Shown in pieces: positions 17,507 to 25,343 of a stretch of DNA of 35,309 nucleotides; position 1 is the first letter of the stretch, and every line of letters starts with the position of its first letter. Below the pieces are notes generated by a model that had not been told where the DNA came from, searched no databases, and worked only from the letters and a program-made list of their open reading frames with translations. The position numbers were made by a program, and so were the translations under genes. Source of the stretch: UBA1543 sp964596375 (GTDB lineage Bacteria; Pseudomonadota; Zetaproteobacteria; Mariprofundales; Mariprofundaceae). Location of the stretch: assembly GCA_964596375.1 (NCBI GenBank), contig CAZQTO010000008.1:1-35309 (forward strand), given 5' to 3'.

Positions 17507-18390
17507 ACTCTCTCCCCGATAGCGTCATAGATTTCCATCCCGGACGGATTGATGGTTGCGCTTGTTGCGCCGTTGAGTTCAGCCCATTGAGATGGGACAA
17601 ATTGGCGCAGAACATGTGGTTTATCGTTCCACACCAGCAGTGAAAGGGTTCCATCCATGGTTTCCACCAGAGCGGAGCAGCTCTCCACCCAGTCGCCGCA
17701 GTTGCAGTACAGCAGGCCGTTGAGCGGGATTAGTTCGGCATGGTGAATATGCCCGCAGACCACCGCATCGACCTGCTGGCGGGTTGCCTGCCAGGTGACG
17801 GCATCTTCGTAGTTGCTGATAAACTTGACGGCATTCTTCACCTTCAGCTTGAGGTACGCAGACAATGACCAGTGGCCTCTGCCGAGAATGCGACGAGCCC
17901 AGTTGAGCACAATATTCATGCGCAGCAGAAAATCGTAGGCCACACTGCCCAGTTTGCCGATAAAGCGACTGGCACCGATGACGCCGTCGAATTCATCGCC
18001 GTGCAGGATCAGCATCCTCTTGCCGTTGGCCAGGGTGTGCACAGCCTGCTTCTGAACGCTGATGTTGCCCAGTTCAAGGCCACAGTATTCGCGCAACTTT
18101 TCGTCGTGGTTGCCGGGGATAAACACCACCCTGGTCTTGTGCTTGGCCTTGCCGAGGAAGGCGCGGATGGCATTGTTGTGTTTCTGCGGCCAGTAGAGCC
18201 TGCGCTGCATGCTCCACATATCGATAATATCGCCAGCGAGAAAAAGATAGTTTGTCTCGGTGCAGCGCAAAAAGTGGAGCAGGAAATCAACCTGGCAGCC
18301 GTTGTTTCCCAGATGTATGTCGGACAGCCAGACAGTGCGCAGCTTTAGTGGATTTTCAGGAGAGATGGACCCCAGATCGGCAGGTAACAT
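17503..18390 (-). CDS. Calcineurin-like metallophosphoesterase, PlcP-like (LpxH-related)
   Basis: About 295 residues. The dimetal phosphoesterase motifs are in order: WLSDIHLGNNG, LAGDIIDMW, IPGNHDEKL, LHGDEFDG and CGHIHHAEL. This family is often labelled UDP-2,3-diacylglucosamine pyrophosphatase. The longer phosphate-responsive branch (PlcP) instead releases the head-group phosphate from phosphatidylglycerol or phosphatidylethanolamine, giving diacylglycerol. Evidence for PlcP here: a 4-nt overlap with an Agt-like glycosyltransferase and four Pho half-sites immediately upstream. Three in-frame ATGs (18408, 18399, 18390) are possible and none has a clear Shine-Dalgarno sequence. I chose 18390 because a CATGAT -10-like box at 18400-18395 would put the transcript start near it, possibly leaderless. 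The longest frame begins at 18408. Confidence 0.82.
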   Translation of the reverse strand: MLPADLGSISPENPLKLRTVWLSDIHLGNNGCQVDFLLHFLRCTETNYLFLAGDIIDMWSMQRRLYWPQKHNNAIRAFLGKAKHKTRVVFIPGNHDEKLREYCGLELGNISVQKQAVHTLANGKRMLILHGDEFDGVIGASRFIGKLGSVAYDFLLRMNIVLNWARRILGRGHWSLSAYLKLKVKNAVKFISNYEDAVTWQATRQQVDAVVCGHIHHAELIPLNGLLYCNCGDWVESCSALVETMDGTLSLLVWNDKPHVLRQFVPSQWAELNGATSATINPSGMEIYDAIGERV

Positions 18391-18413
18391 GGCAATCATG
18401 TTGCCCATGCATT

Positions 18414-18453
18414 GTTTCAGAGGTGTGTCAGCCCTATGTCAGGCGGGTGACAG
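18414..18453 (-). promoter_or_regulatory. Tandem Pho boxes (predicted PhoB operator)
   Basis: Reading the minus strand, four 7-bp direct repeats occur at exact 11-bp intervals: CTGTCAC (18447-18453), CTGACAT (18436-18442), CTGACAC (18425-18431) and CTGAAAC (18414-18420), each separated by 4 nt. This is the half-site (CTGTCAT-like) and spacing of PhoB operators, here as two overlapping-strength dimer sites. They lie between the end of dgkA and the phosphoesterase start and point at the latter. A -10-like CATGAT follows about 13 nt after the last repeat. Confidence 0.8.
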
Positions 18454-18465
18454 TTGAGTCAATGA

Positions 18466-18852
18466 TTATCCAAGCAAAATGACAAGCCATGTGGCAAAGG
18501 AAAGCAGGATAGCGCAGAAGACAGCCGCCGAGCCGATATCCTTGGCCCTTCCCGAAAGCTTGTGATGTTCAATGCCGATACGGTCCACCGTGGCTTCCAC
18601 GGCCGAGTTGAGCAGTTCGACAATAATCACCATCCCCCAGCTTCCCAGCAACAGGAGTCGCTCAAGAGGGCTGACGTCCAGCCACAGGACGACAGGGATG
18701 GCGATCAACAGGATGATCATCTCCTGCCGGATAGCCTGCTCATATTTCCATGCCCAGCGCAGGCCCTGCAATGAGAACATGGTTGCCTTCAAGACGCGCT
18801 GCACGGGATGCGGCCGCCTGTCCTTGGGGTAGCTGTCCTTCTGTTGCAGCAC
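18466..18852 (-). CDS. dgkA: Diacylglycerol kinase (prokaryotic, integral membrane)
   Basis: 128 residues, three transmembrane helices. Signature residues match the E. coli trimeric enzyme: GLRWAWKYEQAIRQE at the first amphipathic helix, ELLNSAVEATVDRIG carrying the catalytic Glu, and HHKLSGRAKDIGSAAV. It phosphorylates diacylglycerol to phosphatidic acid at the inner membrane. The frame opens with GTG (18852) without a strong ribosome-binding site; a later ATG would remove conserved N-terminal residues. It ends only 13 nt before the first Pho box of the phosphoesterase. It starts 20 nt after purF on the same strand, so it is probably transcribed with purF. Functionally it consumes the diacylglycerol that the neighbouring PlcP-like enzyme would make. 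Confidence 0.93.
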   Translation of the reverse strand: MLQQKDSYPKDRRPHPVQRVLKATMFSLQGLRWAWKYEQAIRQEMIILLIAIPVVLWLDVSPLERLLLLGSWGMVIIVELLNSAVEATVDRIGIEHHKLSGRAKDIGSAAVFCAILLSFATWLVILLG

Positions 18853-18872
18853 AGGGAATTCCGTGTCGAGTA

Positions 18873-20309
18873 TTAGTTGCGTTTGTTGGTAAAGTGCAGC
18901 AGCGACAATTGCGGTGAGCGGGGGGCTTCGATGGGCACCGGATAATCACCGGAGAAGCAGGCATCGCAATGCGCACTGCGCGGATTGCCGATGGCGCGAT
19001 ACAGCCCTTCGAATGAAACAAAGGCCAGTGAATCGGCACCCAGCGCCTTGCACATTTCATCGATACCCATTTTGTTGGCCATCAGCTGGTCTTCATCGGG
19101 TGTATCAATGCCGTAGTAGCAGGAGTGTTTGGTCGGCGGGCTGGAGATGCGCATATGCACTTCTTTGGCCCCTGCCTTGCGCACCATCTCCACGAGCTTG
19201 CGGCTGGTGGTGCCGCGCACGATGGAATCATCCACCAGCACCACGCGCTTGCCCTCGATTAACTCGCGGTTGGGGTTGAGCTTCAGTTTAACGCCAAAGT
19301 TGCGGATTGATTGCTTCGGCTCAATGAAGGTGCGGCCGATATAATGGTTGCGGATCAGGCCCATCTGGAAGGGCAGGCCTGCTGCATCGGCAAAACCCAT
19401 GGCTGGCGGGGTGCCCGAATCCGGCACAGGAATGACAAGATCGGCATCGGCCGGTGCTTCACGCGCCAGTTCCATGCCGATGCGATAGCGAGCCTGATAC
19501 ACATTCTTGCCTTCCAGATTGGAATCGGGTCGGGCGAAATAGACATATTCAAACACGCAGAAACGCGGTTCGGGATGCTCAAAAAGCTTAATGCTTTCAA
19601 TACTGTCTTTCTCGATGACCACCATTTCGCCCGGCTCGACATCGCGCACATAGGTCGCACCGATCAGGTCGAAGGCGCAGGTTTCGGAGGAAAGCACCCA
19701 TGAGTCGCCCAGTTTGCCGAGCACCAGCGGGCGCAGGCCGTGCCTGTCGCGCACACCGACCAGACGCTTTTCAACCAGCACCAGCAGCGAGAAGCCGCCG
19801 CGCAGGCGCATGACAGCCTCTGCAAGTCGTTCACGCATGGTTTTACCCTGGCTTCGAGCCACCAGATGGATAAGCACCTCGGTATCGGAGGTGGATTGAA
19901 AGATGGAGCCCATTTGTTCCAGCTCATGGCGCAGTTCCGGAGCGTTGACGATATTGCCATTGTGGCACATGGCAATGCCGCCGTGGGCGTATTCATAGGA
20001 AAAGGGCTGGCAGTTACGCAGGCCGGAATCGCCCGAGGTGGAGTAGCGTACATGGCCGATACAGCGCTTCCCTTTGAGTCTTTTGAGGGCCGATTTACTG
20101 AACACATCGGCGACGAGGCCCATGCCGCGATGGCTGTGGAACTGATGCCCGTCGGTGGATACGATGCCGGCAGATTCCTGGCCGCGATGCTGTTGGGCGT
20201 AGAGACCAAGATAGGTCAGATTAGCTGCTTCGGAATGATCGAATACACCGAAAACGCCGCATTCGTCATGGAAATGATCGTCCAAGGGGTCAAGCTGCGT
20301 TTTGTTCAC
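18873..20309 (-). CDS. purF: Amidophosphoribosyltransferase
   Basis: 478 residues. It catalyses the first committed step of purine synthesis, PRPP plus glutamine to phosphoribosylamine. The N-terminal Ntn glutaminase nucleophile is Cys17 in HDECGVFGVF, preceded by a short propeptide that must be removed. The PRPP loop VVLVDDSIVRGTTSRKLV lies in the C-terminal half. It is the Bacillus-type Fe-S enzyme: cluster cysteines are seen in RFCVFEYVYFA, KHSCYYGIDTP and the pair AHCDACFSGDYP. It starts with GTG, overlapping the cvpA stop by 4 nt (GTGA), as in the common cvpA-purF operon. The next gene, dgkA, starts 20 nt after its end. Confidence 0.97.
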   Translation of the reverse strand: MNKTQLDPLDDHFHDECGVFGVFDHSEAANLTYLGLYAQQHRGQESAGIVSTDGHQFHSHRGMGLVADVFSKSALKRLKGKRCIGHVRYSTSGDSGLRNCQPFSYEYAHGGIAMCHNGNIVNAPELRHELEQMGSIFQSTSDTEVLIHLVARSQGKTMRERLAEAVMRLRGGFSLLVLVEKRLVGVRDRHGLRPLVLGKLGDSWVLSSETCAFDLIGATYVRDVEPGEMVVIEKDSIESIKLFEHPEPRFCVFEYVYFARPDSNLEGKNVYQARYRIGMELAREAPADADLVIPVPDSGTPPAMGFADAAGLPFQMGLIRNHYIGRTFIEPKQSIRNFGVKLKLNPNRELIEGKRVVLVDDSIVRGTTSRKLVEMVRKAGAKEVHMRISSPPTKHSCYYGIDTPDEDQLMANKMGIDEMCKALGADSLAFVSFEGLYRAIGNPRSAHCDACFSGDYPVPIEAPRSPQLSLLHFTNKRN

Positions 20310-20911
20310 TGCATTACCTTTTTGATGATGGATTCTACTGCCTGTTTATCCGGAAGCGGGATGTCCGGGGCCTTGTTGCCTGCCGGGGCTTTGGCTGTCG
20401 GTGCCTTGCTTGCAGGTTTGCCACTGCCCTGACGCGAAAACGGATAGCCCTCGGGGATTGCCTTGCCGAGCATTTCACCCATCTGCACTGCGTAGGGGGT
20501 TAACACGCTTTTTTTCATCCATGCGGCGTCGGGCTTGGCATAAGTGGTGTAGATAAGAAAAAACAGGCCGATGAGCAGCAGTCCGCGGGCCAGACCGAAG
20601 ACCATACCCAGCGTCCGATCGGAGGCGGTCAGATCGGCGATATCCACCAGCTTGCGGATCAATGCGCCGACCAGAGCAACCAGCAGCATGACTGAGACAA
20701 AGACCAGTCCGAAGCCGGCCAGGCTCGCAGCAGTCGCGTTCGGTATAAAGCCCTGTACCAGTTCGGTGGCCATGCCTGAAGCACGTCCGGCGATCATAAA
20801 GGCTGCAACCAACCCGATTAAGGAGATGATCTCGCGTACAAAGCCACGCCACAGGGAAAGCACCATGGAAAAGCCGGTAATAGCCAGCAATAGATAGTCG
20901 AATAAGTTCAA
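20306..20911 (-). CDS. cvpA: CvpA family membrane protein
   Basis: 201 residues. Four hydrophobic helices occupy the first ~150 residues: LFDYLLLAITGFSMVLSLWRGFVREIISLIG at the start, then AASLAGFGLVFVSVMLLVALVG and a MVFGLARGLLLIGLFFLIYTT helix. A Pro/Ala/Lys-rich soluble tail follows. CvpA is known from colicin V production and envelope stress in E. coli; the molecular role is unclear. It is directly upstream of purF with a 4-nt overlap. It begins with TTG at 20911, overlapping the radA stop by 4 nt. The TTG start gives the canonical MNLFDYLLL N-terminus, so I keep it despite the rare codon. Confidence 0.9.
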   Translation of the reverse strand: MNLFDYLLLAITGFSMVLSLWRGFVREIISLIGLVAAFMIAGRASGMATELVQGFIPNATAASLAGFGLVFVSVMLLVALVGALIRKLVDIADLTASDRTLGMVFGLARGLLLIGLFFLIYTTYAKPDAAWMKKSVLTPYAVQMGEMLGKAIPEGYPFSRQGSGKPASKAPTAKAPAGNKAPDIPLPDKQAVESIIKKVMQ

Positions 20912-22293
20912 GCAAGCCCCGCTTGCGCAGCCTCGGCCATATTACGTACGGCCTTGTACTGCACCTTGGCATTCGAATCAGGCGGCAGTGTAGCAGCGAG
21001 TTTTGCTTCCTGCACCCTCGCATGATTGTGTCGCGGCAGCAGAAGCTGCGTAAAGCCCATGCCCACGGCTTCACGCACGCGCGCTTCCGGCTGACCCACC
21101 GGACGGATCTCGCCGGTTAAGCCCACCTCACCGAAGGTGGCCATATTGGCGGGCATCGGGCGCTCCTGATAAGCGGAGATGATGGCCAGCATCACGGCCA
21201 GATCGGCGGCCGGTTCCATGATGCGTGCGCCGCCAACCACATTGACATACACATCCTGCTGCCCGAGCGGCAGACCAATGCGCCGTTCCAGCACGGCGGT
21301 CAGCATCGATACACGTGCGTTATCGAGGCCTACCGAGCTGCGTTTCGGGGTTGAATAGACACTGGGTGCAACCAGCGCCTGTACCTCGACCAGCAGCGGT
21401 CGGGTGCCCTCCATACAGGCCAGAATCACCGAGCCGGGCACATCCACGGCACGCTCGGCAAGGAAGATGCGCGAGGCATCCTGGATGCCGATCAGGCCGG
21501 CATCGCCCATTTCGAACACGCCGATTTCCCCGGATGGCCCGAAGCGGTTTTTCACGGCGCGCAGAATGCGGTGCGCATGCCCGCGGTCCCCCTCAAAATA
21601 CAGCACGGCATCCACCATATGTTCAAGTACGCGGGGGCCTGCCAGCGAACCGTCCTTGGTTACATGCCCGACCAGTACCATGGCATGACCGAGAACCTTG
21701 GCGCTGCGGATCAGCGCTGCGGCGCAATCGCGCACCTGGGCTACGGTGCCCGGTGCACTGGTAAGTCTTGATGTCACTGTGGTCTGAATCGAATCGATGA
21801 TCACCGTATCGGGGCGGGTTTTTTCGATGGTGGTGAGGATGGCCTCCAGATCGCAGCTGGCGGCAAGATGGATATTGTCGTGCAGTGCCTTGAGGCGTTC
21901 GCCGCGCATGCGTACCTGGCGCACGGATTCCTCGCCGGTGACGTATAGCACCCGTCCGGACATGGCCAGCTGATGCGAGGCCTGCAACAGCAGGGTGGAT
22001 TTACCGATGCCCGGATCGCCGCCGATGAGGATGGCGGAGCCGGGAACCAGCCCGCCACCGAGCACACGATCCAGTTCGGGCAGCCCGCTGCTGCGCCGTG
22101 GCGTGTCCGATGTGCTGATGCTGCTGATCGAGGTGGTGGCCAGTACCGATCCTGTGGAGCCTCCTGGAGCAACCGCCTGCCGCACCTCTTCGCTGATGGT
22201 GTTCCATTCCTGACAGTCCGGGCATTGCCCCATCCATTTGCGGTGTTCAGCCCCGCAAGACTGACAAACATAGATGTTGTTTGTTTTGGCCAT
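20908..22293 (-). CDS. radA: DNA repair protein RadA
   Basis: 461 residues, usual length. It is a RecA-like helicase that drives branch migration in recombination. The N-terminal zinc finger has Cys10, Cys13, Cys24 and Cys27 (YVCQSCG and GQCPDCQEW). The ATPase has Walker A IGGDPGIGKSTLL, the RadA-specific KNRFGPSGEIGVFEM motif, and a C-terminal Lon-like domain (DVYVNVVGGARIMEPAADLAV). The ATG at 22293 is preferred over an in-frame TTG two codons upstream. The stop overlaps the cvpA start, giving a radA-cvpA-purF operon. Divergent from rpsT. Confidence 0.96.
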   Translation of the reverse strand: MAKTNNIYVCQSCGAEHRKWMGQCPDCQEWNTISEEVRQAVAPGGSTGSVLATTSISSISTSDTPRRSSGLPELDRVLGGGLVPGSAILIGGDPGIGKSTLLLQASHQLAMSGRVLYVTGEESVRQVRMRGERLKALHDNIHLAASCDLEAILTTIEKTRPDTVIIDSIQTTVTSRLTSAPGTVAQVRDCAAALIRSAKVLGHAMVLVGHVTKDGSLAGPRVLEHMVDAVLYFEGDRGHAHRILRAVKNRFGPSGEIGVFEMGDAGLIGIQDASRIFLAERAVDVPGSVILACMEGTRPLLVEVQALVAPSVYSTPKRSSVGLDNARVSMLTAVLERRIGLPLGQQDVYVNVVGGARIMEPAADLAVMLAIISAYQERPMPANMATFGEVGLTGEIRPVGQPEARVREAVGMGFTQLLLPRHNHARVQEAKLAATLPPDSNAKVQYKAVRNMAEAAQAGLA

Positions 22294-22369
22294 GCGCAAA
22301 GACTAGCTGTTTCAATTACCAGTGGTAGCAGGGAGATTGGCAGGGAAAAAAGGGGCGTACATTCGAGTG

Positions 22370-22407
22370 TTGACAACGGTTGACAACAAAATGGGATTGC
22401 GTACATT
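22370..22407 (+). promoter_or_regulatory. Probable rpsT promoter with tandem -35-like repeats
   Basis: TTGACA (22380-22385) and TACATT (22402-22407) are 16 nt apart, a good sigma-70 pair about 60 nt upstream of rpsT. A second TTGACAAC copy lies exactly 10 nt upstream (22370-22377), making a direct repeat that may give a second start site. Confidence 0.65.
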
Positions 22408-22467
22408 TCGCGACCCGAATAACAGGGCGGTGCTGTCAGTGAATAGTATCGCGCAAGGAGTAAGAGA

Positions 22468-22734
22468 TTGGCTAATCATGTTTCCGCAGCAAAGCGTGCC
22501 CGCTTGAGTGAAAAGCGCCGTTTGAACAACCGCAACCGCAAGGGCGAGATGCGCACCGCTATCAAGAGCGTGCTTACAGCCGTTGAGTCTGGCGATAAGG
22601 AAGCTGCAGCAGCAGCTTTGACCAAGGCTACCTCGCTGCTCGACAGCGCCGGCCGTCGTGGCACGATTCACAAGAATCAGGCTTCCCGCCGCGTGTCCCG
22701 TCTGAGCGCCCGCGTTAAGAGCATCGCAGCTTAA
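22468..22734 (+). CDS. rpsT: 30S ribosomal protein S20
   Basis: 88 residues, highly basic, with the S20 pattern ANHVSAAKRARLSEKRRLNNRNRKGEMRTAIKSV at the start and RRGTIHKNQASRRVSRLSARV at the end. It binds 16S rRNA early in small-subunit assembly. It begins with TTG after an AAGGAG ribosome-binding site. A UUG start is also used by E. coli rpsT, where it is linked to autogenous translational control, so the same regulation is plausible here. It is monocistronic, with its own promoter and a strong terminator. Confidence 0.96.
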   Translation: MANHVSAAKRARLSEKRRLNNRNRKGEMRTAIKSVLTAVESGDKEAAAAALTKATSLLDSAGRRGTIHKNQASRRVSRLSARVKSIAA

Positions 22735-22757
22735 GCTCCGAGTTTCGCGAACAAATT

Positions 22758-22785
22758 AAAAGCCCGCCTTCCGGCGGGCTTTTTT
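22758..22785 (+). terminator. Rho-independent terminator of rpsT
   Basis: Stem AAAAGCCCGCC with GGCGGGCTTTT around loop TTCC, followed by T-rich sequence, 23 nt after the rpsT stop. The central 20 bases are the exact reverse complement of the comEA terminator at 31362-31381. Confidence 0.92.
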
Positions 22786-23013
22786 CTTGGGTTTGATAAC
22801 GTTGACCCCTTGAGCCCAAGGCCAACTATGGACGTTCATTCAAGCCCGTTATGGGAACCATGCCAGAACAATAATTAACACTACTAAGTTCATTTTATGT
22901 AAATTACTAAAAGTCGACCAAACACCCTCGAATATTTAGGTAGGGATTCTGCCAAAAGACGCGTACAATGGATAATCGCTTGGGACAAATTTGTAGCCCT
23001 ACATCGGAGAACG

Positions 23014-23520
23014 ATGGTATTTATGAATAACGAACTAGATCTAGCATTGGAAACAATTGCAAAAATGCATAAGGAAATCGAACACCTTCGGGAAGAGTAT
23101 CGAATCGCGAATAAGCGCTATATGGACGATTTAGACTTGATTCGTGAACATGCATTGCACGCGGAACAAGCTGCAGAACGAGCAGATGAGCGGGTTAAGG
23201 AGGCTGCTATAATGGCTGCTGACGCAACTGGTTTGGCTGCCCGAACCGTAGAGATCGCAGCCAAATGTGCAAAAAATCAAGCTGATGCGATGGGTTTTGC
23301 ATTATTGGAAGAAGTGAAATTGATTCCAGGTTTTTTAGAAGTGGTGAAAGCGCATATTGCAGTAGCAGCAAAGAATGCGCTAGACGCTCAAATAGATGTA
23401 GCCAGAGAGATTAAATTGGTAGCAGAGATGGCTGCAACAGTAATAGCAGATAGGGCAGTAAAAGCAGCAGAAACTGAGGCAGCCATAATAATGGAAAGCC
23501 AGAATACCAAACCAATTTAG
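23014..23520 (+). CDS. Uncharacterised Ala-rich coiled-coil protein
   Basis: I do not recognise this protein. It has 168 residues, no signal peptide and no transmembrane segment. Residues 1-50 are a Glu/Lys/Arg-rich coiled coil (ALETIAKMHKEIEHLREEYR). Residues 50-165 are almost all Ala, Glu, Val and Lys helices (HAEQAAERADERVKEAAIMAAD, AAKNALDAQIDVAREIK), like a long helical bundle. Two starts are possible: ATG 23014, with GGAGA only 3 nt away, and ATG 23023, with 12-nt spacing. Its DNA is AT-richer than the neighbours and the roughly 230 nt upstream are AT-rich with no other gene. An IS element begins 31 nt after its stop. Origin by transfer is likely; structural or methyl-receptor-like roles are guesses. 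Confidence 0.6.
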   Translation: MVFMNNELDLALETIAKMHKEIEHLREEYRIANKRYMDDLDLIREHALHAEQAAERADERVKEAAIMAADATGLAARTVEIAAKCAKNQADAMGFALLEEVKLIPGFLEVVKAHIAVAAKNALDAQIDVAREIKLVAEMAATVIADRAVKAAETEAAIIMESQNTKPI

Positions 23521-23551
23521 TTCCATACTTGTCCAGTGAACTGCTGGAGTC

Positions 23552-23571
23552 GGCCCAGGCTGTGTGAAAAC
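23552..23571 (+). repeat. Left terminal inverted repeat of the IS
   Basis: Twenty bases beginning GGCCCAGGCTGTGTG that match the reverse complement of 25206-25225 exactly. Confidence 0.92.
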
Positions 23572-23617
23572 GTTAATTATGTATGGTATGATCATGTAAC
23601 CTTGTTGGGAGGGTTTC

Positions 23618-25051
23618 ATGAAGCGTTTCATTGTCGGAGAGAGCCGTACCCAGAGCACCCTTTTTCCTGAACTCCTGGATGATTATGTGAGAGAAGATAA
23701 TCCGGTTCGAGTGATTGATGTCTTTGTCGATGAGCTGGATCTTGGTGAGCTTGGTTTCAGTGGTGTTGATCCGTGTGCAACCGGACGTCCTGCCTATCAT
23801 CCAGAGATATTGTTGAAGCTGTATGTGTACGGATACATAAACCGTATTCATTCGAGTCGCCGACTTGAACGGGAAAGCCAACGCAACATTGAGGTGATGT
23901 GGCTGACAGGCCGACTGATGCCGGACTTCAAGACGATAGCAGACTTCCGCAAAGAGAATGGCAAGGCCATACAAAGCGTATGCCGTGAGTTTGTCGTGCT
24001 GTGCCGGAAGCTGAATCTTCTGTCTGAATCGATGGTGGCCATCGATGGCAGTAAATTCAAAGCAGTGAATGCCAGAGACAAGAACTTTACCCAAGCCAAA
24101 ATGAAACGTCGGATGGATGATATTGATAAGAGCATTGACGAATATATGCGTCAGCTTGATACGGCAGATCGACAGGAAGAACGGATACGGCAAGCTGATA
24201 CAGGCAGGCTGACAGATAAGATTGCCAAGCTGAAAGACGAGATGAAGCGGCTGAAAAAACTGAATGCAGAGATGCTGAAACAGCCGGACAAGCAAATCTC
24301 ACTGACTGATTCCGATGCCCGTTCCATGAAAACCAGAGGCAATGGCATTGTAGGCTATAACGTCCAGACAGCAGTTGATGTTAAGAACCACCTGATTGTG
24401 GAACATGAGGTCACGAATAATGACAGCGACCGAGGGCAGCTATCCAGCATGGCAAAGAAAGCCCGTCAGAGCATGGGACTGGAGAAGTTGGAGGTCGTTG
24501 CGGATCGTGGCTACTTCAAGAGTGAGGAGATCAAAGCATGCGACGATGCCGGCATCATAACGTATCTCCCGGAAGCAATTACATCGCGAGGCAGAAAGAA
24601 TGGAAAGTTCACCAGGCAGGATTTCCGTTATTTGCCTGAGACTGACGAATATCTATGCCCATCTGGTGAACGCCTGTACTGGCATTTCACAACCAAAGAA
24701 AGCGGAAGGTTTTTGCGTTCATACTGGAATCGCGCTGCCTGCCGGAGCTGCGCAATCAAAGAACAGTGTTCTCCCAGCCCTGAGCGCAGAGTCCGGCGCT
24801 GGGAGCATGAGACGGTGTTGGAAGCAATGAAGCTCAGGCTTAAGCTGAAAGACGATGCTATGCGTATACGCAGGCAAACGGTTGAACACCCATTTGGAAC
24901 GATCAAAGCATGGATGGGTGCTACTCACTTCCTAACCAGAACGATGGACCGGGTCAGCACGGAGATGAGCATGCATATGCTCGCATATAATTTGAAACGG
25001 GTCATCCATATGATGGGAGTCCGGGAACTGGTTCAGGCAATACGAGCCTGA
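23618..25051 (+). CDS. IS1182-family DDE transposase
   Basis: 477 residues, intact. The N-terminal DUF772-type region has FVDELDLGELGF and YHPEILLKLYVYGYINRI. The first catalytic Asp is in MVAIDGSKFKAVNARDKN. A charged coiled-coil insertion (about 160-220) is characteristic of IS1182 transposases. The second Asp lies near VVADRGYFKSEEI. The C-terminal part has a cysteine cluster (CRSCAIKEQC) and the catalytic Glu in RRQTVEHPFGTIKAWMG. The ATG at 23618 follows a GGGAGG ribosome-binding site. Because the frame is unbroken and the inverted repeats are perfect, transposition may be recent. Confidence 0.93.
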   Translation: MKRFIVGESRTQSTLFPELLDDYVREDNPVRVIDVFVDELDLGELGFSGVDPCATGRPAYHPEILLKLYVYGYINRIHSSRRLERESQRNIEVMWLTGRLMPDFKTIADFRKENGKAIQSVCREFVVLCRKLNLLSESMVAIDGSKFKAVNARDKNFTQAKMKRRMDDIDKSIDEYMRQLDTADRQEERIRQADTGRLTDKIAKLKDEMKRLKKLNAEMLKQPDKQISLTDSDARSMKTRGNGIVGYNVQTAVDVKNHLIVEHEVTNNDSDRGQLSSMAKKARQSMGLEKLEVVADRGYFKSEEIKACDDAGIITYLPEAITSRGRKNGKFTRQDFRYLPETDEYLCPSGERLYWHFTTKESGRFLRSYWNRAACRSCAIKEQCSPSPERRVRRWEHETVLEAMKLRLKLKDDAMRIRRQTVEHPFGTIKAWMGATHFLTRTMDRVSTEMSMHMLAYNLKRVIHMMGVRELVQAIRA

Positions 25052-25205
25052 GCTTCTTATCGGGTCTATATCTACCTGAATCCGGCAATATTGGGTAAGG
25101 GAATCCCCAAACTCCTTCACAGACCAATTTGAAGCAGACAACACGGAAAATGAACGCTTTGTTGGTTTAACGCTGGTCTAATACGTGATTGAAAGCCTGA
25201 CCGCT

Positions 25206-25225
25206 GTTTTCACACAGCCTGGGCC
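25206..25225 (-). repeat. Right terminal inverted repeat of the IS
   Basis: Exact reverse complement of the left 20-bp end at 23552-23571. Confidence 0.92.
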
Positions 25226-25343
25226 ATCATCAGCCATTCATTTCGCTCTTGGCCGTTCAATTCAGGAACAGCCGAAACAACGCATGCTAGAATAGTCATG
25301 CATGTCAGCCCAAGTCAGATAAACGCCGGGCGGGAGGAGCAGG

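Larger units (their letters stand above)
23552..25225 (+). mobile_element. Complete IS1182-family insertion sequence
   Basis: A 1674-bp element bounded by perfect 20-bp inverted repeats and carrying one intact transposase frame. No direct target repeat is evident (left flank ends AGTC, right flank begins ATCA), in line with IS1182 members that give little or no clear duplication. About 150 bp of non-coding sequence follows the transposase inside the right end. With an intact gene and perfect ends it may still be active. Confidence 0.9.

Noticed and set aside
19740..20432. 230-codon plus-strand open frame
   Set aside because: Antisense to purF and cvpA, both strongly supported; no recognisable protein features.
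23540..25240. Target-site duplication for the IS
   Set aside because: The bases next to the inverted repeats (AGTC left, ATCA right) do not match, so none is claimed.
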